Assembly (NCBI GenBank): GCA_027038335.1 | Contig: JALVWI010000281.1 | Coordinates: forward strand, 1-7,336 | Length of the DNA stretch: 7,336 bases | Direction: 5' to 3' | DNA from: Campylobacterales bacterium | GTDB lineage: Bacteria > Campylobacterota > Campylobacteria > Campylobacterales > JALSKU01 | In this document: piece after piece, positions 6,411 to 7,336 of the stretch | Position numbering within the stretch: position 1 is the stretch's first letter | Layout of the letters: each line of letters starts with the position of its first letter | Program-made: the position numbers and the translations under genes | Notes under the pieces: model-generated | What the model was told of the DNA's origin: nothing | The model's database searches: none | Seen by the model: the letters and a program-made list of their open reading frames with translations, nothing else

Positions 6411-6423
6411 GAGTCAAAGACTC
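6411..6423 (-). other. Small perfect hairpin directly after the mreC stop
   Basis: GAGTC-AAA-GACTC (plus strand) is a perfect 5 bp stem with a 3 nt loop, adjacent to the mreC TGA at 6424-6426. No T-run follows on the minus strand, so it is unlikely to terminate transcription alone. It may be chance or an mRNA 3'-end or processing feature between mreC and carB. Confidence 0.35.
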
Positions 6424-7173
6424 TCACGGTTTAGTTACAATATGAAAATAACCCGGCACCAAAACCTTTGCATAAGGTTTTACCGTTGCACTTACATACG
6501 ACTCTTCTTTTATAACATCAGTTACTTTTCCTACTTTTATACCTTCAAAAAATATATTATCAAGCCCGCTTGTATATACTTCGTCACCAACCTTTACACT
6601 CTTCCATGCAGGTATATATCTAACTATCATATCATCATTATCTCCAAAAATAACTCCGGGAATCTTTTTATCTCCTATATAAACTGAAAATATACACTTT
6701 GTATTGCCTTGTAAAAGTCCTAATGACTTGCCTTCTTTGTTGACAACAATTCCTGCACTATACCCTTCATACAAAAGACCGTAAATTTTATCTTTTTTTG
6801 GCATCTTAAAATCTAACCATACACTATTGTAATTTGCAAGATTGACATAAGATATAGCCCTTGTTATATTAAGCTCAGGGGTATATAAAATACTTTTATC
6901 CTGCAAAAGACTTCTAAGTTTTCCGGCAAATGCCGAAGATAAGTCTGCGGATTTTTTTAACTCTTCAACCTCTTTTTCAAGCCTTTCTATACTCTTTTTT
7001 TGTTCTATATGTTTTTGTACAAGATTTCTTATATTTTGTAAAATATTTATATATTCACTTTTAATTTCATAAGTAATATTTAAAACAGGCTCTTTGATCA
7101 AATTATTATAATCATACTTTACCGCCAAAAGTATGACAATTAAGATTAAAAAAAAATATCTATTTCTAATCAT
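6424..7173 (-). CDS. mreC: Rod shape-determining protein MreC
   Basis: MreC is a bitopic inner-membrane protein whose periplasmic part scaffolds the elongasome (MreB, MreD, RodA, PBP2) for lateral cell-wall growth. The 249 residues show a short cytoplasmic N-terminus, one transmembrane segment (about 6-19), a coiled coil (about 34-76, with EQKKSIERLEKEVEELKK), and the two-lobed beta domain. The diagnostic C-terminal motif GDEVYTSGLDNIFFEGIKVG spans 196-215. The length is somewhat short but complete for Campylobacterota. The ATG at 7173 overlaps the mreB end by 8 bp and has no close Shine-Dalgarno, so translation probably depends on ribosomes finishing mreB. No mreD follows; the next gene is carB. 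Confidence 0.95.
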   Translation of the reverse strand: MIRNRYFFLILIVILLAVKYDYNNLIKEPVLNITYEIKSEYINILQNIRNLVQKHIEQKKSIERLEKEVEELKKSADLSSAFAGKLRSLLQDKSILYTPELNITRAISYVNLANYNSVWLDFKMPKKDKIYGLLYEGYSAGIVVNKEGKSLGLLQGNTKCIFSVYIGDKKIPGVIFGDNDDMIVRYIPAWKSVKVGDEVYTSGLDNIFFEGIKVGKVTDVIKEESYVSATVKPYAKVLVPGYFHIVTKP

Positions 7174-7336
7174 TTATAATTTGTTTAAGTAAATTAATCT
7201 CCTCCAAAACCCTTCCTGTACCTTTTGCAACTGCCAAAAGTGGCTCTTCGGCAACATACACAGGAAGTCTTACAATTTCACTTAAGTATTTATCAATACC
7301 TCTTATAAGAGCTCCTCCTCCGGTTAGTACAATACC
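7166..7336 (-). CDS. mreB: Rod shape-determining protein MreB, C-terminal end (cut by window edge)
   Basis: MreB is the actin-like ATPase that forms membrane-bound filaments guiding lateral wall synthesis. Only the last 56 residues are present, by my translation: the adenosine-site motif GIVLTGGGALIRGID (1-15), then LPVYVAEEPLLAVAKGTGRVLEE (24-46) and the tail INLLKQIIND. This matches the MreB pattern LTGGGALLRGLD ... LPV-x-x-AEDPL-x-x-VA-x-GTG. The stop TAG at 7166-7168 lies 8 bp inside mreC. The N-terminal five-sixths of the protein and any operon promoter are outside the window. Confidence 0.95.
   Translation of the reverse strand, partial: GIVLTGGGALIRGIDKYLSEIVRLPVYVAEEPLLAVAKGTGRVLEEINLLKQIIND

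Noticed and set aside
6400..6420. TTGACT in the mreC-carB spacer as the -35 of a carB promoter
   Set aside because: No acceptable -10 lies about 17 bp downstream, so carB may be read from the mreBC transcript or from a promoter I cannot recognise.
6382..6687. Plus-strand 101-codon frame opposite mreC
   Set aside because: It is a shadow of mreC, whose C-terminal motif lies on the minus strand at the same place.

Overview
The window is AT-rich and densely coded. It looks like a chromosomal segment of a Campylobacterota (epsilonproteobacterial) genome. The grounds are the low GC content, the LpxB N-terminal motif EPSANLHL where most LpxB proteins carry a SGE-x-SGD type motif, a surE promoter made of a T-run, TG and TATAAT with no clear -35, and the gene set lpxB / surE / tcdA-like / carB / mreC / mreB, which I recall as neighbours in Campylobacter-type genomes. 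I cannot assign a genus.

Layout. Positions 1-571 (minus) hold the N-terminal 190 codons of lpxB, cut by the window edge. A divergent spacer (572-727) carries a heptanucleotide repeat array and the surE promoter. surE (728-1516) and a ThiF/E1-like tcdA gene (1513-2151) form an ATGA-coupled plus-strand pair. The minus-strand group mreB (partial, 7166-7336), mreC (6424-7173), carB (3095-6358), a Sua5/YciO/YrdC-family gene (2568-3065) and a small unknown membrane-protein gene (2119-2571) runs towards them and meets tcdA tail to tail with a 33 bp overlap. There is no gene-free stretch over 300 bases, and no RNA gene, insertion sequence or CRISPR array was seen.

Function. The genes are mostly core: lipid A synthesis (lpxB), nucleotide phosphatase (surE), tRNA A37 threonylcarbamoyl modification (the tcdA-like dehydratase and the Sua5/YrdC domain protein), carbamoyl phosphate for arginine and pyrimidines (carB), and rod-shape cell-wall scaffolding (mreBC).

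The unusual part is between the genes. Every non-overlapping junction in the window carries short tandem arrays with a 7 bp period, most units sharing a GATT or AATT core. There are four arrays at three junctions. Two of them, at the carB / Sua5 junction, face each other and can form a 27-pair hairpin. That hairpin begins at the last base of the carB stop codon, holds the start codon of the next gene in its loop, and its 3' arm is translated as part of that gene's N-terminus. This is the best candidate here for something undescribed: a dispersed heptad-repeat family that invades junctions and may alter expression or reading frame.
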